From contig JAJYDI010000115.1 in NCBI GenBank assembly GCA_021777635.1, forward strand, positions 1 to 5,240: a stretch of 5,240 nucleotides of DNA, read 5' to 3'. The number at the start of each line of letters is the position of its first letter. Position 1 is the first letter of the stretch. Shown here in pieces: positions 5,236 through 5,240 of this stretch. Position numbers and translations under genes: made by a program. The stretch is from Pseudomonadota bacterium (lineage in GTDB: Bacteria > Pseudomonadota > Gammaproteobacteria > Xanthomonadales > Rhodanobacteraceae). The notes under the pieces were generated by a model. The model ran no database searches and had not been told where the DNA came from. It saw nothing but the letters and a program-made list of their open reading frames with translations.

Positions 5236-5240
5236 TGGCC

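Noticed and set aside
2533..5240. Possible mobile element or horizontally acquired block at the right half, since dsbG-like genes occur on conjugative elements.
   Set aside because: No integrase, transposase, tRNA-adjacent repeat or conjugation gene is present, and base composition does not clearly change.

Overview
The window is GC-rich with strongly GC-biased third codon positions. It carries five confidently assigned bacterial genes, one hypothetical exported-protein gene and several short control elements. Gene content and order (lgt, thyA, folA), a Nudix–ThiE-like fusion protein and a DsbG-type periplasmic isomerase suggest a gammaproteobacterium, most likely of the Xanthomonadales/Rhodanobacteraceae type. 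This placement is inferred from family resemblance and composition, not from a search. I see no rRNA, tRNA, CRISPR array, insertion sequence or phage gene.

Left block (1–2537, plus strand): the 3' end of lgt is followed after 7 bases by thyA (thymidylate synthase), then folA (dihydrofolate reductase), then a Nudix hydrolase fused to a TenI/ThiE-like domain. thyA and folA overlap by GTGA. A five-codon reading frame bridges folA and the Nudix gene through an ATGA overlap at each end. ThyA makes dTMP and releases dihydrofolate, and FolA reduces this back to tetrahydrofolate. The Nudix protein plausibly removes damaged nucleotides, so the block reads as a dTMP-supply and nucleotide-pool unit.

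Middle (2538–3358): a gene for a small secreted protein with an NTF2/DUF4440-like look lies on the minus strand, converging on the Nudix gene. Only 12 bases separate the two stops, and both stops lie in the arms of a small inverted repeat. Its 278-base upstream region is shared with the divergent dsbG-like gene.

Right block (3359–5240, plus strand): a DsbG-like periplasmic thiol:disulfide isomerase with a CIFC active site, then a family 2 glycosyltransferase of the rhamnosyltransferase type.

The most interesting signals are regulatory. thyA and the glycosyltransferase gene have the same start architecture: a -10-like ATAAT box, exactly six bases, then ATG, with no Shine-Dalgarno sequence. 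This is what leaderless transcription would look like. At thyA the lgt stop codon lies inside the -10 box. I found no convincing entirely new system; the leaderless-start motif and the five-codon bridge are the parts most worth checking.
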